From positions 1 through 34,271 of the forward strand of contig CAILCO010000122.1 in the NCBI GenBank assembly GCA_903832735.1: a stretch of DNA of 34,271 bases, read 5' to 3'. This document shows positions 33,929 through 34,271 of this stretch, one piece after another (the stretch's first letter is position 1; each line of letters begins with the position of its first letter). The translations under genes and the position numbers were made by a program. Source of the DNA: an uncultured Sterolibacterium sp. (GTDB lineage Bacteria; Pseudomonadota; Gammaproteobacteria; Burkholderiales; Rhodocyclaceae). The notes under the pieces were generated by a model. The model worked only from the letters and a program-made list of their open reading frames with translations, ran no database searches and was not told the DNA's origin.

Positions 33929-34271
33929 TCACACGCCGAGGTACTTCTGTACCACGTCGCCGGTGAGTTTTTCCGCGGCGTCGTCGAACACCGCCCGGCC
34001 CTTGACCATCACCATGCAACGATCGGCCAGGTCGATCACGGCGCCGTAGTTCTTGTCGACGATGACCGTGGCGATGCCGGAATTGCGGATGTTGCGGATG
34101 ATCGACCAGATGTCGCGGGCGATCAGCGGAGCCAGACCCTCGGTCGCCTCGTCGAGGATCAGGAGGTCCGGATTGGTCATCAGCGCGCGGCCGATGGTGA
34201 GCATCTGCTGCTCGCCGCCGGAGAGTTCGCCGCCGCCGTTGGCCAGTCGTTCGGCCAGGCGCGGGAAGGTA
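33929..34271 (-). CDS. livF: Branched-chain amino acid-type ABC transporter ATPase LivF (partial)
   Basis: The C-terminal 113 residues of an ATPase, cut by the right edge. The ABC signature LSGGEQQ lies just before MLTIGRALMTNP, Walker B is LLILDEATEGLAP, and the end is typical of LivF (DLADRCMVMVKGRAVF...YLGV). The H-loop position reads VIVDKN, where LivF proteins usually have VEQN or VDKN. The Met at 34204 is internal and not a start. LivF energises uptake of branched-chain amino acids or, in many betaproteobacteria, aromatic acids and amides. The rest of the operon lies beyond base 34271. Confidence 0.93.
   Translation of the reverse strand, partial: TFPRLAERLANGGGELSGGEQQMLTIGRALMTNPDLLILDEATEGLAPLIARDIWSIIRNIRNSGIATVIVDKNYGAVIDLADRCMVMVKGRAVFDDAAEKLTGDVVQKYLGV

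Overview
The window is GC-rich, densely packed chromosomal DNA from a betaproteobacterium. The evidence is the gene order rpfE-like/recJ/prfB/(SDR)/lysS, the mltD-gloB-yafS-rnhA-dnaQ block, solitary tripartite-tricarboxylate (Bug-type) and TRAP binding proteins, and a single LolC/E-type permease beside lolD. A relative of the Rhodocyclales/Sterolibacteriaceae would fit, but that is inference; no rRNA is present to test it.

Layout. 1-601: distal end of a CRISPR array (eight full repeats plus one decayed repeat; leader and cas genes lie off the left edge). 670-915: a small coiled-coil protein with its own terminator. 977-3328 (-): comEC. 3354-3474: two tandem copies of a structured intergenic repeat. 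3484-5063: DUF2062 membrane protein and a TrkA-N potassium channel. 5055-7089 (-): lolC/E and lolD. 7113-13341: rpfE-like, recJ, prfB (programmed +1 frameshift), SDR oxidoreductase, lysS. 13465-16807: convergent mnmC and gltX, with a third copy of the structured repeat exactly filling the gap. 16927-19427: a CheB-PAS-histidine kinase hybrid and its NarL-type response regulator. 19454-22899: ferredoxin-type reductase, srkA-like kinase, HU, orphan TctC-type binding protein. 22991-23271: tRNA-Ser(GGA) and tRNA-Val(CAC). 23284-28259: orphan LuxR-type regulator, then dnaQ, rnhA, a yafS-like methyltransferase, gloB and mltD. 28309-34271: carboxylate-type catabolic genes (2-hydroxyacid dehydrogenase, TRAP binding protein, MmgE/PrpD), a CMD-family protein, arfB, a small exported protein, an alpha/beta hydrolase and a livF fragment cut by the right edge.

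Most genes are housekeeping: DNA repair and proofreading, translation (prfB, lysS, gltX, mnmC, arfB, two tRNAs), lipoprotein export and wall turnover. The less ordinary signals are (i) a CTAG-bounded repeat whose two hairpin arms change in compensating ways between copies and whose ends serve as stop codons and as part of a promoter; (ii) several genes with an extended -10 box only 6-7 bases before the ATG and no Shine-Dalgarno, which points to leaderless transcripts; (iii) a divergent lolC/E-rpfE promoter pair whose -10 boxes overlap; and (iv) a CheB-histidine kinase fusion that has lost the CheR domain normally found in such proteins. I did not find a clearly new multi-gene defence or metabolic system.
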